From Pseudaminobacter soli (ex Li et al. 2025) (GTDB taxonomy: Bacteria; Pseudomonadota; Alphaproteobacteria; Rhizobiales; Rhizobiaceae), in the NCBI RefSeq assembly GCF_003012705.1, contig NZ_PXYL01000004.1:248001-312000 (forward strand): a stretch of DNA of 64,000 nucleotides, given 5' to 3'. Positions 19,498 to 28,634 of this stretch are shown here, piece after piece. The notes under the pieces are model-generated. The model was not told where the DNA came from, ran no database searches, and worked only from the letters and a program-made list of their open reading frames with translations. The position numbers and the translations under genes are program-made. The number at the start of each line of letters is the position of its first letter. The stretch's first letter is position 1.

Positions 19498-20484
19498 TTA
19501 ACCAGGAGCACCCTGGGGTCCTCTTGAAATGCACCTGAACCCCAGATGCGAAATGGACGTATCGACCGGCTGGGCCATACGCGCAGCCGGTCGATAACGG
19601 CGGCAATAGTTCGGCGCACAGAGATGCGAGCCGCCCTTGGTCACCTTGCGCGGTATCTGGGCGCCGGGCTGCCGCAGGTCGACACTCGCCTCCCTGCTTG
19701 AGCCGCGCGGGTTCAGAACCGTGCAGCAGGGGCTGTCGATCCGACCGTGCTCCTGATGCCAATCGGCCGTCCACTGCCAGACATTGCCGGCCATGTCATA
19801 GAGGCCATAGCGGTTGGGCGGGAACGAACCGACCGGGGCAGTGTATTCGAAGCCATCCTCCAACGTGTTGCGATAGGGGAACTCGCCCTGCCAGGTGTTG
19901 GCCATATGCTTGCCGCCCGGCGTCAGTTCATCGCCCCAGACGAATTCGGCGCCCTCCAGGCCGCCTCGCGCTGCAAACTCCCATTCGGCCTCGCTCGGCA
20001 GTTCCTTGCCGATCCACTTCGCGTAAGCTTCGACGTCTTCCCACGCGACATGCACGACGGGATGATCCATCAGCTTCTTGATCGAGCTTGCCGGCCCTCG
20101 CGGGTGACGCCAATTCGCACCCTTCACATAGACCCACCAGTTGTAATGGTTGTGCATGTCTACCGGGGCTGACGGCCTTACGAATATGGTCGACGATGGC
20201 GCGAGCATTCCCGGCAGTGCTCCGGGATAGTCGTCCGGATTGGCCGGCCTTTCGGCCAGCGTGACGTAACCAGTTTCATCGACGAAGCGCGAAAACTCGC
20301 GATTGGTGACGGTGAACCTGTCCATCCAGAAACCGTCGACGCGGACCCGGTGGGCCGGAGCCTCCTCGGGATAATGGCGATCCGACCCCATCAGGAACCC
20401 GCCGCCGGGTATCCAGACCATGTCGGGAAACGGCGCCTGGCCAGAGGTGACGCCGTCGCCAATGAGATTCGTGCTTTCGTCCAT
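19498..20484 (-). CDS. Formylglycine-generating enzyme (sulfatase maturase, SUMF1 family)
   Basis: 328 aa from ATG 20484 (GGGGG upstream; an in-frame ATG at 20496 is possible). FGE-sulfatase fold: WIPGGGFLMGSDRHYPEEAP at the start, LPSEAEWEFAARGG in the middle and YDMAGNVWQWTADW later. Both copper-binding active-site cysteines are present in GGSHLCAPNYCRRYRPAAR, so it should be an oxygen-dependent maturase that converts the sulfatase active-site Cys to formylglycine. No signal peptide: it acts in the cytoplasm. It lies 194 bp downstream of the sulfatase gene on the same strand, its obvious client. Confidence 0.93.
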   Translation of the reverse strand: MDESTNLIGDGVTSGQAPFPDMVWIPGGGFLMGSDRHYPEEAPAHRVRVDGFWMDRFTVTNREFSRFVDETGYVTLAERPANPDDYPGALPGMLAPSSTIFVRPSAPVDMHNHYNWWVYVKGANWRHPRGPASSIKKLMDHPVVHVAWEDVEAYAKWIGKELPSEAEWEFAARGGLEGAEFVWGDELTPGGKHMANTWQGEFPYRNTLEDGFEYTAPVGSFPPNRYGLYDMAGNVWQWTADWHQEHGRIDSPCCTVLNPRGSSREASVDLRQPGAQIPRKVTKGGSHLCAPNYCRRYRPAARMAQPVDTSISHLGFRCISRGPQGAPG

Positions 20485-20678
20485 CGTCACCCCCATCGTG
20501 GATGCGTGATGCCTTGGGCCGGTCGGCGAAAAGCACCGCCGGCCCCGGTCCAGAGATATCAGTCGCCAGCCTGCGACTTCATTGCCTTCTCGATATGAGC
20601 CTTGACGCCTTCGAGATTGAAGCTTGCGCCTCTCTGCATGGGTGGAAATTCGAGCGCGGTCTGAGCGAGCCTTGCGAC

Positions 20679-22253
20679 CTACTGCTGTGCGAACTGGAAG
20701 CGCCAGAACTGGTAGACGAAGTAGTTATAGAAGGCCAACGAGCCCTTGTCGCCGCTCGGTATGCCGGTCCGCTCGAACGGGTCGAGGCGCAGATTGGCTA
20801 TCACGGGCCAATCGAGCTTGACGGTGCCGCCAAGCCAGCCGGTCGGCTGGTCGGTGAAGCGGTATTTGAAGTCGTCTATCCGCACCGCGCTCAGAGTGCT
20901 TTCCGTGAAGTAGAAAATCTCGTGGCGAGCCGATGGGCCCTTCCCGGTAATCAGGTCCATCTGGTTGTAGCCGTCGAGATGAACCTTGTAGTTCATGTCG
21001 CCCATTTCCTTGCCGGCTTTGAGCTCCTCCACGATGTTCGGATTTCCTGCCGCGGCCACGAAGGTCGGGAACCAGTCGAGCCCGGAGACGATCCCGTTTT
21101 CGACCTTGCCGGCCGGCACATTACCGGGCCAGCGGATGATGCAGGGCACGCGGAAGCCGCCTTCCAGCCCCATTCCCTTGCCGCCGGCAAACGGGGTCTG
21201 TCCGCCGTCCGGCCAGGTGAAATTCTCCGCGCCGTTGTCGGTGGTGAAGACAACGATCGTGTTGTCGTCCAGGCCATCGTCCTTCAACTTCTGCATAACG
21301 GAGCCGACGATGTCGTCGAGCTGGGCCATGCCCGCCTCCTCCATGCTCCAGCCGTTTTCGGGCGTGCGCATCTTCTCGTACTTTTCCGAAAGATGGGTCA
21401 CGACATGCATGCGCGTCGGGTTCAGCCAGATGAAGAAGGGCCTGTTCTGCTGCTTGGCCTGGTCGATGAAGTCGAGCGTGAACTTCAAGATCTCGTCATC
21501 CACGGTCTCCATCCGCTTGGGATAGAGCGGGCCGGCATCCTCGATGCGCTGCTTGCCGATCTTGCCCCAGCGCGGCTGCACCGTCGGATCGTCGGTGGCG
21601 GTTGCCCAGGAGTGGACCATGTTGCGTGGGCCGACCGTATCGCGGAGTTCGGGCGGATAGTTCGGGTGCGCCGGATCTTCCATCGCGTCGAGGTGATAGA
21701 GATAGCCGAAGAACTCGTCAAAGCCGTGGACGGTGGGCAGGAATTCGTTGAGGTCGCCCAGGTGGTTCTTACCGAACTGCCCGGTATTGTAGCCCATCGA
21801 CTTGAGGGCCGTGGCGATGGTCACAGCCTGTGCCGGTATGCCGAGCTTGGCGCCTGCCTGGCCAACCGTGGTGAGGCCGGTGCGGACCGGCAATTCCCCG
21901 GTGATGAAGTTGGCGCGACCGGCCGTGCAGCTCGCCTCGGCATAGTAGTCGGTAAACATCATGCCTTCATCGGCCATCCGGTCCAGGTTCGGTGTCCTGC
22001 CAGCCATGACGCCACGGTGATAGGCACCGACGTTGAACCAGCCGATGTCGTCGCCCATGATGCAAATGATGTTGGGTCGCCGGTTGCCCGAAGCATCCGG
22101 GGCCGTCTCCTGTGCCTGGGCAATCTGGACTGAGCTTCCGGTTCCGATCGCTGATGCCGCCGCGAGCGCCGTGCCGCCGAGTAAGACGCTGCGCCGACTA
22201 ACTACAGAGTCGGTTGCCTCGGGACTACGACCTTTGTCCTGCTTGTCAGTCAT
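20679..22253 (-). CDS. Tat-exported arylsulfatase with CTAGR active-site motif
   Basis: 524 aa. AAGGAG precedes ATG 22253. A twin-arginine signal (SRRSVLLGGTALAAA, residues 19-33) implies export folded and already matured. Metal ligands are seen in IMGDDIGW (D68, D69) and TTDNGAEN, with catalytic Lys/His in FGKNHLGD. The modification motif is C109-T-A-G-R113, not the canonical C-x-P-S-R: Pro is replaced by Ala and Ser by Gly, while Cys and Arg are kept. I verified these codons on the - strand at 21915-21929. The substrate sulfate ester is unknown. It pairs with the maturase gene downstream. Confidence 0.92.
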   Translation of the reverse strand: MTDKQDKGRSPEATDSVVSRRSVLLGGTALAAASAIGTGSSVQIAQAQETAPDASGNRRPNIICIMGDDIGWFNVGAYHRGVMAGRTPNLDRMADEGMMFTDYYAEASCTAGRANFITGELPVRTGLTTVGQAGAKLGIPAQAVTIATALKSMGYNTGQFGKNHLGDLNEFLPTVHGFDEFFGYLYHLDAMEDPAHPNYPPELRDTVGPRNMVHSWATATDDPTVQPRWGKIGKQRIEDAGPLYPKRMETVDDEILKFTLDFIDQAKQQNRPFFIWLNPTRMHVVTHLSEKYEKMRTPENGWSMEEAGMAQLDDIVGSVMQKLKDDGLDDNTIVVFTTDNGAENFTWPDGGQTPFAGGKGMGLEGGFRVPCIIRWPGNVPAGKVENGIVSGLDWFPTFVAAAGNPNIVEELKAGKEMGDMNYKVHLDGYNQMDLITGKGPSARHEIFYFTESTLSAVRIDDFKYRFTDQPTGWLGGTVKLDWPVIANLRLDPFERTGIPSGDKGSLAFYNYFVYQFWRFQFAQQ

Positions 22254-22601
22254 TGCACGCTCCTTCGATTGAGATCACCAATTCGGGTTGGCAGACATGC
22301 TCCCTCTCCTGGGCACCCCTATTTCGATCGAAATGCGCGATTGCTTGGCTTGTTGGACCTCCCTCTTTGGCGGCTCAATGGATCCAAAACTGCTTCGCTG
22401 ACGACCGTCAGCTATCGAAGCGGACACGGCTGGTTTTTCGGCAATGGCAGCGATTAGTTAGGGCGGTTACTAAGGAGGGGAATGCCACCGGCCGTGTGGA
22501 CATCAGACAAAAGCACCCGTGGCCACAGCGGCCGGGCGCCAGACTCGGCCCCTTCGGATAACGGGTTTCCCGTTCAATCGCCGATGGCCGCGTGCGTCGG
22601 C
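22254..22601. other. 348-bp intergenic region between smc and the sulfatase gene
   Basis: No gene seen. It contains the sulfatase ribosome-binding site at the left end and a short perfect hairpin AACGGGTTTCCCGTT near 22560 just past the smc stop, without a T run. The sulfatase promoter must lie here, but I could not identify -35 or -10 boxes with confidence. Confidence 0.5.
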
Positions 22602-25600
22602 TCAGCTTGCCTCGCGCATGCGCTCGGCGGCTTGCAAATCCACCGAAACCAGCGTGCTGACGCCCTGCTCGGCCATGGTGACGCCGAACAGCCGGTTCAT
22701 GCGCGCCATGGTGATCGGGTTATGCGTGATGATGACAAAGCGCGTCTCGGTGGTGCGCGCCATCTCGTCCATCAGGTTGCAGAAGCGCTCGACATTGTGG
22801 TCGTCGAGCGGCGCGTCCACCTCGTCCAGCACGCAGATCGGCGCCGGATTGGTGAGGAACACGGCGAAGATCAGCGCCATGGCCGTCAGCGCCTGCTCGC
22901 CGCCCGAAAGCAGCGTCATCGTCTGCGGCTTCTTGCCCGGCGGCCGGGCGAGGATCTCGAGCCCCGCTTCGAGCGGATCGTCCGATTCGATCAGTTGCAG
23001 CTCGGCCGTGCCGCCGCCGAAGAGATGCGTGAACAGGCGCTTGAACTCGACATTCACCTTGTCGAAGGCGGCAAGCAGGCGTTCGCGACCCTCGCGGTTC
23101 AGGCTCTGGATCGCCTGGCGAAGCTTGCGGATCGCCTCGATGACGTCGTCGCGCTCCGAAACGATGGCATCGTGCCGCTCGGAAAGCTCGCGCTGCTCTT
23201 CCTCCGCGCGCAGATTGACCGCGCCCAGCCGCTCGCGCTCGATCTTCAGGCGCTCCAGCCGCCGCTCGACCTCGCCCGCATCGGGCAGCGGATCGTCGGC
23301 TTCGAGCCCGGTGTGGCGGATGACGAGATGCGGCGCAGTGTTGAGCGCTTCATGGATGCGCGCCTCGATCTCCTTGCGCCGGTCGTCGGCGGCGGTCAGT
23401 CGCTCTTCGGCGCGACCGCGCGCCTCGCGCGCTTCGGAGAGCCCCTGGATGGCCTCGGTCGCAGCCCTGTCCAGAACCGATTGCCTGTTTTCGGCCTCCT
23501 GCAGCCGGTCGGCGACTTCCTTGCGCTCGGCTTCTGCCTTCGACAGCTGCGAGAGCAGGCTGCGCCGGCGCTCGTCGATTTCGTCCGGCGCGTCGATCAG
23601 CCTCTCGCGCTCTTCTGCGGCCTCGGCCTGCCGCTCATGCAGCGAGGCGATGTGGCCGGAGGCGTTATCGGCACGCAGCATCCAGTTGCGGCGTTCAACC
23701 ACGATGGCGTCCAGCCTGCGCGTGCGCGCCTCGGCCTCGCGCATCAGCCCATCATGGATGGCGCGCGCGTCGGCCACGGCGGAACGGTCGCGTGCAACTT
23801 GCGCGGCCGACTGGTCAAGCCGCGCCTGCAGGTCGCTGAGGTCCGGCGCGTCGGCCAGCATTTCCTCAGCCTCGATATAGGCGGCGGCTGCTTCCTCGTG
23901 GTCCGCCTCGATGCGCGAGCGCGCCTCGTCGAGAGCGGCACGGCGGCTGGAAAGCTCGCCGGCGGCCTTCTCCGCTTTCGCCAGCGCGTCACGCGCCTGG
24001 TCGAGCGCATGCTGCGCATCGCGCCAGGCCTGCCGCGACTCGCGCTCTTCCTCGATGCGGCGGCGGATTTCGGTCTCCGCATCGGCCAATGCCTGCTCGG
24101 CCGCGCGCACCTTCGCGCCTGCCGCGATCGCCTCGGCGTCGAGTTCGGCCAGCCGGTTCTTCTGGGCAAGACGCTGCGCGGCGGCGGTCGGCGCATCGGC
24201 GCTTGCAGTAAAGCCGTCCCAGCGCCAAAGCGCGCCGTCGCGGCTCACCAGCCGCTGCCCCGGCGCCAGCAGCGCCTGCAGGCGGGGCCCCTCGCTCGGC
24301 TCCACGATGCCGATCTGCGCCAGGCGCCGCGCCAGCTGTTTTGGCGCACGGACGACTGTGGCGAGGCTTTGAGCCCCCTCCGGCAAGGCGGGGTCGCCTA
24401 CCATCGGCTCCATGTCGCCCCAATGCACCGGCGCGCCACGGTCGAGCGGCACGTCGAGGTCCTCGCCAAGCGCCGCACCCAGCGCCGTCTCAAAACCGCG
24501 ATCGACGCTGATCTGCTCCAGCACAGCCGGGAAAAGATCGCCGCTCGCCGCATTCAGGATCTTGGCCAGCGTGCGCGCCTCGGTTTCGATCTCGGCCAGC
24601 GCCGCGCGCGCCTGCTGCAGCGGCGGGCGGGCGGTGGCCTCGGCGGCACGTGCCTCGGCCACCATCCGCTCGGCTTCGCCAGCGGCCAGTTCAGCCTCTT
24701 CAAGAGCAACGGCGGCTTCGTCCGCCAAAAACTTCTTTTCGGCCGGATCGGCGAGGCCAGCGATGCGCGATGCAATCTCAGAGACCTCGCGGTCGACTTC
24801 GGCCAGTTGCCGCGCAAAGCGGTCGCGGCGCTCGGCCGTCTCGCGCAATGCGCGCTCGAACTGGGTGCGCGAGGCGGCCGCCTCGGCCCGTTCGGCGGTC
24901 AGCCTGGAAAGTGCAGCCTCGCTCTGCTGAAGCGTGGCAGTTGCGTCTTCGAAGGCAGCGCTTGTCGCGATCTCGCGTTCCTCGGCGCCGTCGTTTTCGG
25001 CCTTCAGCGTTTCCTCTTCCTCGGCAAGGCGCGAGAGGATGTCAGCATTGTCGCGGACAAGCTGTTCTTCGCGGGCAATGTCAGCGTCGAGCTGTTGCAG
25101 GCGGCGTTCGAGCTCGACCTGCCGCGCCTTGACGCGATTGGCCTCCTCCTCGATCTGCGTGCGGGCGATGGTCAGCCGCTGGAAGATCGCGGCGGCGGCG
25201 GCCTCGGCCTCGCGCAATTCCGGCAGGCGGTGCGCGCCGATGGCCTGCTCCTTGGCGGCGGTCATCTGGGCGGCGGCACGATCGCCCACAAGCGACGTTG
25301 CGACAGCAAGTGCCGAGCGTGCTTCGCCTTCCTGCGTCTTGGCCTGCACCCAGCGCAGATGCAGCAGCGTGGCCTCGGCCTTGCGGATGTCGGCCGACAG
25401 GTTCTTGAAGCGCGCAGCCTGCCGCGCCTGCCGCTTCAGGCTTTCGATCTGGCCTTCGAGCTCGCTCACTACGTCATCGAGACGCTCGAGGTTTTGCTCG
25501 GCCGCACGCAGGCGCAGCTCCGCCTCATGGCGGCGGGTGTGCAGGCCGGAAATGCCGGCGGCCTCTTCGAGAAGCGCGCGGCGTGCCTGCGGCTTGGCCT

Positions 25601-26060
25601 GGATCAGCTCGCCGATACGTCCCTGCCCCACCATGGAGGGCGAACGTGCGCCGGTCGACTGGTCGGCGAACAGAAGCTGCACGTCCTTGGCGCGCGCTTC
25701 CTTGCCGTTGATGCGATAGACCGAGCCCGCCTCGCGCTCGATGCGGCGCGATACTTGTAGCTCGTCGGCGTCGTTGAAGGTCGGCGGCGCAGTGCGGTCG
25801 GTATTGTCCAGGAAAAGCGTGACTTCGGCGGTGTTGCGGGCGGGCCGCGTGTTCGAGCCGGAGAAGATCACGTCGTCCATGCCCGAGGCGCGCATGTTCT
25901 TGTATGAGCTTTCGCCCATCACCCAGCGCAGAGCCTCGACCAGATTGGACTTGCCGCAGCCATTCGGCCCGACGATGCCCGTCAGGCCGTGTTCGATGAC
26001 GAACTCGCCCGGTTCGACGAAGGATTTGAAACCGAGAAGGCGCAGGCGGGAAAACTTCAT
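22602..26060 (-). CDS. smc: Chromosome segregation protein SMC
   Basis: 1152 aa, full length. The Walker A motif GPNGCGKSNL is at 31-40, and the ABC signature LSGGEQALTAMAL with Walker B ICVLDEVDAPLDD is near the C-terminus. Long Glu/Arg/Ala-rich coiled coils flank a central hinge around DLFPAVLEQISVDRGFETAL. It is the ATPase that compacts and segregates chromosomes with ScpA/ScpB. It is the last gene of dciA-dsbA-smc on the - strand, 60 bp after dsbA. Confidence 0.96.
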   Translation of the reverse strand: MKFSRLRLLGFKSFVEPGEFVIEHGLTGIVGPNGCGKSNLVEALRWVMGESSYKNMRASGMDDVIFSGSNTRPARNTAEVTLFLDNTDRTAPPTFNDADELQVSRRIEREAGSVYRINGKEARAKDVQLLFADQSTGARSPSMVGQGRIGELIQAKPQARRALLEEAAGISGLHTRRHEAELRLRAAEQNLERLDDVVSELEGQIESLKRQARQAARFKNLSADIRKAEATLLHLRWVQAKTQEGEARSALAVATSLVGDRAAAQMTAAKEQAIGAHRLPELREAEAAAAAIFQRLTIARTQIEEEANRVKARQVELERRLQQLDADIAREEQLVRDNADILSRLAEEEETLKAENDGAEEREIATSAAFEDATATLQQSEAALSRLTAERAEAAASRTQFERALRETAERRDRFARQLAEVDREVSEIASRIAGLADPAEKKFLADEAAVALEEAELAAGEAERMVAEARAAEATARPPLQQARAALAEIETEARTLAKILNAASGDLFPAVLEQISVDRGFETALGAALGEDLDVPLDRGAPVHWGDMEPMVGDPALPEGAQSLATVVRAPKQLARRLAQIGIVEPSEGPRLQALLAPGQRLVSRDGALWRWDGFTASADAPTAAAQRLAQKNRLAELDAEAIAAGAKVRAAEQALADAETEIRRRIEEERESRQAWRDAQHALDQARDALAKAEKAAGELSSRRAALDEARSRIEADHEEAAAAYIEAEEMLADAPDLSDLQARLDQSAAQVARDRSAVADARAIHDGLMREAEARTRRLDAIVVERRNWMLRADNASGHIASLHERQAEAAEERERLIDAPDEIDERRRSLLSQLSKAEAERKEVADRLQEAENRQSVLDRAATEAIQGLSEAREARGRAEERLTAADDRRKEIEARIHEALNTAPHLVIRHTGLEADDPLPDAGEVERRLERLKIERERLGAVNLRAEEEQRELSERHDAIVSERDDVIEAIRKLRQAIQSLNREGRERLLAAFDKVNVEFKRLFTHLFGGGTAELQLIESDDPLEAGLEILARPPGKKPQTMTLLSGGEQALTAMALIFAVFLTNPAPICVLDEVDAPLDDHNVERFCNLMDEMARTTETRFVIITHNPITMARMNRLFGVTMAEQGVSTLVSVDLQAAERMREAS

Positions 26061-26120
26061 GCGCGCGGTCCCGCGACCGCAGGCGTGCCGGAGCGCAAGC
26101 GCCCCGGCCTAGCCGAGCCG

Positions 26121-26801
26121 TCAGAGCATGCCGTCGATGATCGCCGACATATCCTCAATAGACATAGCCCCTTTGTACATTTTCCCATTGATGAAGAAGG
26201 TCGGGGTGGAGTCCACGCCAAATTCTTCGGCACCACGCTTCTGTACTGCTCTGACATCGTCCAGAAGTTTCTGATCAGTCAAGCAGGCCTCGAAGGACTC
26301 CTGTGAAAAACCGGCCAGTTTGGCGATTTGAAGGAGCGCGGACTTGGCATCCTGCACCGGCGCCCAGTTTTCCTGCTGCTTGAACAGCACTTCGACCATC
26401 GGGAAGTAGTTGTCCTTGGAGCAGCGGGCAAGCATGAAAGCGGCTTCCGCGCGCGGGTCGAAGGGGAACTCGCGCAGGATGTAACGCACCTTGCCGGTGT
26501 CGATATATTTGGCCTTCAGCTCGGGGAAGGTCGTGTTGGCGAAATGCGCGCAGTGGCTGCAGGTCATCGAGGCATATTCGACGATGGTCACCGGCGCATC
26601 GGCCTTGCCCATCACCTCGTCCGGCAGCGCGCCGGGCTGGAGCAGCTTGGCCATGTCCACCGTGCCCTGCGGCTGCGGCGCCTCGGCGGCATTGGCCGGG
26701 GTGACCGCGCCAGTGCTGTCGCTGCAAGCGGCAAGCAACGCGACAGCCGGAATGGCGGCCAGGGAAGAAAGAACAGTTCTGCGTGAAATGGAACGGGTCA
26801 T
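26121..26801 (-). CDS. DsbA-like thiol:disulfide oxidoreductase, exported
   Basis: 226 aa from ATG 26801 (AGGTG upstream); a longer in-frame start at 26864 would bury the signal. The N-terminus has a twin-arginine-like motif SRRTVLSS and a lipobox-like LLAAC, suggesting a Tat-dependent lipoprotein or a cleaved periplasmic protein. The thioredoxin-fold active site is CSHC in YASMTCSHCAHF, with the cis-Pro loop in VDSTPTFFINGKMYKG. It is of the DsbA/DsbG-like family commonly next to smc in rhizobia. It probably oxidises or isomerises disulfides in the periplasm. Confidence 0.88.
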   Translation of the reverse strand: MTRSISRRTVLSSLAAIPAVALLAACSDSTGAVTPANAAEAPQPQGTVDMAKLLQPGALPDEVMGKADAPVTIVEYASMTCSHCAHFANTTFPELKAKYIDTGKVRYILREFPFDPRAEAAFMLARCSKDNYFPMVEVLFKQQENWAPVQDAKSALLQIAKLAGFSQESFEACLTDQKLLDDVRAVQKRGAEEFGVDSTPTFFINGKMYKGAMSIEDMSAIIDGML

Positions 26802-26937
26802 GCGAATCACCTGCCTGCCGTTTGAGTGTGCGATGCCGAAGCAACCAAAAGCGAGAGTTGGCACGAATTAAGGCATCCGATACGTCAATCCAATTACCAA
26901 ATTTTTCGCTGCCAATCACGAATCCGCGAGAAAAATG

Positions 26938-27444
26938 TCAGGATTTTCTTTGTCTTGTACCGATGATGGATGCGCCCAGCCGTTCCAGTGAGCCGCGAAG
27001 ACCTTCATCCTCGATCATGCCCACCGTTCCGGAGAGCTTTTTGCGCTCGGCATCGGTCAGTTGACGTGGGCGCGGCCTGGGTGCCGCAGAGGCGCTGGCG
27101 ACAGGTTTCTGTACGATGCGCAGCCGCCCGATGGCGGTAAAGCCCAGGAAGGCGTTGACGCGGCCGATGACCTCGCCCGTCTCATGCTGCAAATGCAGCG
27201 CTGCCATGCCCTCGCAGGCCACGATCAGCGTCGCCGGCTCGAAGGGATCGTCCTCGTGCATCCTGCGCGGCCACTGGATCTTTTCAGGCCGGGTCATCGT
27301 CGCAAGGCGTGGGCCGACGATCTCTTCCCACGATTGGACCAGCCCAACCGATATGCCTGCGCGCTTGCGCAGCACCGGGTCGAGAATTTCGGTGGCGAGA
27401 TCGCTCACCGGAACGGGATTGCCGTACGGCGCATTCCCTGCCAT
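26938..27444 (-). CDS. DUF721 / DciA family protein
   Basis: 168 aa from ATG 27444, with GGAG 9 nt upstream. The DUF721 domain is seen in LVQSWEEIVGPRLATMTRPE and LIVACEGMAALHLQHETGEV, followed by an Arg/Pro-rich linker (ASAAPRPRPRQLTDAER) and a C-terminal tail. DciA proteins load the replicative helicase DnaB in bacteria lacking DnaC. The family match is good, but that this member is the loader is inference. It is the first gene of dciA-dsbA-smc and shares a 56-bp divergent promoter with mutY. Confidence 0.82.
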   Translation of the reverse strand: MAGNAPYGNPVPVSDLATEILDPVLRKRAGISVGLVQSWEEIVGPRLATMTRPEKIQWPRRMHEDDPFEPATLIVACEGMAALHLQHETGEVIGRVNAFLGFTAIGRLRIVQKPVASASAAPRPRPRQLTDAERKKLSGTVGMIEDEGLRGSLERLGASIIGTRQRKS

Positions 27445-27500
27445 GTGCGTTCTCCAGATTAATCCGCGCCCGCGGCAGGCGCATAGGGTTCCGGCGATCA

Positions 27501-28634
27501 ATGGCATCAGCAGGCACATCCCGCAAGAGCAACGACGCGAAGCCCGCGACGATCGCGCAGCACCTGCTTGCCTGGTACGACGACAATCATCGTGAGTTGC
27601 CCTGGCGCACCGCGCCGCGCGATCTTGCGGCAGGCGTGCGCCCCGATCCCTACCGCGTCTGGCTGTCGGAAATCATGCTGCAGCAGACGACCGTCGAGGC
27701 GGTAAAACCCTATTTCCGCGCCTTCCTCGAAAAATGGCCAACTGTCGAGGCGCTTGCCAACGCCGAAAACGAGGAGGTGATGAAGGCCTGGGCCGGGCTC
27801 GGCTATTACTCACGCGCCCGCAACCTCAAGGCCTGCGCGAATGCGGTGGCACAAGCCGGCGGCAGCTTTCCCGATACGGAATCAGGCCTGCGTGCCCTGC
27901 CCGGCATCGGCCCCTATACGGCCGCCGCGATTGCGGCGATCGCCTTCGACCAGCCGGCAGCGGTTATGGACGGCAATGTCGAGCGCGTCATGACGCGCCT
28001 TTACATGATCGACACGCCATTGCCCGAGGCCAAGGCGGAAATCCGCAGCCTTCTGGAAACGCTGGTGCCGCAGAAGCGCCCCGGCGATTTCGCGCAAGCC
28101 ATGATGGATCTGGGCGCGACCATCTGCACGCCGCGCCGGCCGCGCTGCATGCTCTGCCCGCTGCGCGATGATTGCCAGGTTCTCGGTCAGGCCGATCCCG
28201 AATTCTACCCGGTCCGCGCGCCCAAGGCCGAAAAGCCGTCGCGGCGCGGCGCGGCCTTTGTGGCGGTTCGCGACGACGGCGCGATTCTTTTACGGAAGCG
28301 GCCGGAGAAAGGCTTGCTGGGTGGTATGACGGAAGTGCCCACGACCGGCTGGACTGCCCGCGTCGACGGGCTGACCACGGCGGACGCAGCCCCCTTCCCC
28401 GCCGACTGGCAGATGGCCGGCAGCATCAGCCATGTCTTCACGCATTTTTCGCTCGAACTGCAGGTTTTTCGCGCAACCGTTTCCGGCGATTCCGGACCGT
28501 CCGGACATTTCTGGGCGGCCGCCGACGCACTCCACGGCGAGGCGCTGCCTACTGTCATGAAAAAGGCAATCGAAGCTGCGATACCCGGCGCGACTCGCAA
28601 GCCCCATTCCAACAGCCAGAAGAGGCCCAGATGA
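27501..28634 (+). CDS. mutY: A/G-specific adenine glycosylase MutY
   Basis: 377 aa from ATG 27501. It removes adenine mispaired with 8-oxoguanine. The catalytic Glu is in SEIMLQQTT (E57), the helix-hairpin-helix is LPGIGPYTAAAIAAIAF (133-149), and the catalytic Asp is in VMDGNVERV (D157). The iron-sulfur loop C-x6-C-x2-C-x5-C is complete at C209, C216, C219 and C225. A C-terminal NUDIX-like domain senses 8-oxoG. It overlaps the next gene by four bases (ATGA). Confidence 0.96.
   Translation: MASAGTSRKSNDAKPATIAQHLLAWYDDNHRELPWRTAPRDLAAGVRPDPYRVWLSEIMLQQTTVEAVKPYFRAFLEKWPTVEALANAENEEVMKAWAGLGYYSRARNLKACANAVAQAGGSFPDTESGLRALPGIGPYTAAAIAAIAFDQPAAVMDGNVERVMTRLYMIDTPLPEAKAEIRSLLETLVPQKRPGDFAQAMMDLGATICTPRRPRCMLCPLRDDCQVLGQADPEFYPVRAPKAEKPSRRGAAFVAVRDDGAILLRKRPEKGLLGGMTEVPTTGWTARVDGLTTADAAPFPADWQMAGSISHVFTHFSLELQVFRATVSGDSGPSGHFWAAADALHGEALPTVMKKAIEAAIPGATRKPHSNSQKRPR

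Noticed and set aside
22300-22330. Possible duplicate of the tRNA-Gln 3' end (CCTGGGCACCCCT versus CCTGGCGCCCCA)
   Set aside because: Similarity is limited to about a dozen bases with indels, below what an attachment-site repeat should show, and no integrase gene is present.
22482-25760. Open frame of 1092 codons on the + strand opposite smc
   Set aside because: It is antisense to a full-length SMC with intact ATPase motifs. Its composition (rich in Arg, Leu, Gly, His) is what high-GC third positions produce in the antisense frame, and it has no recognisable domain.
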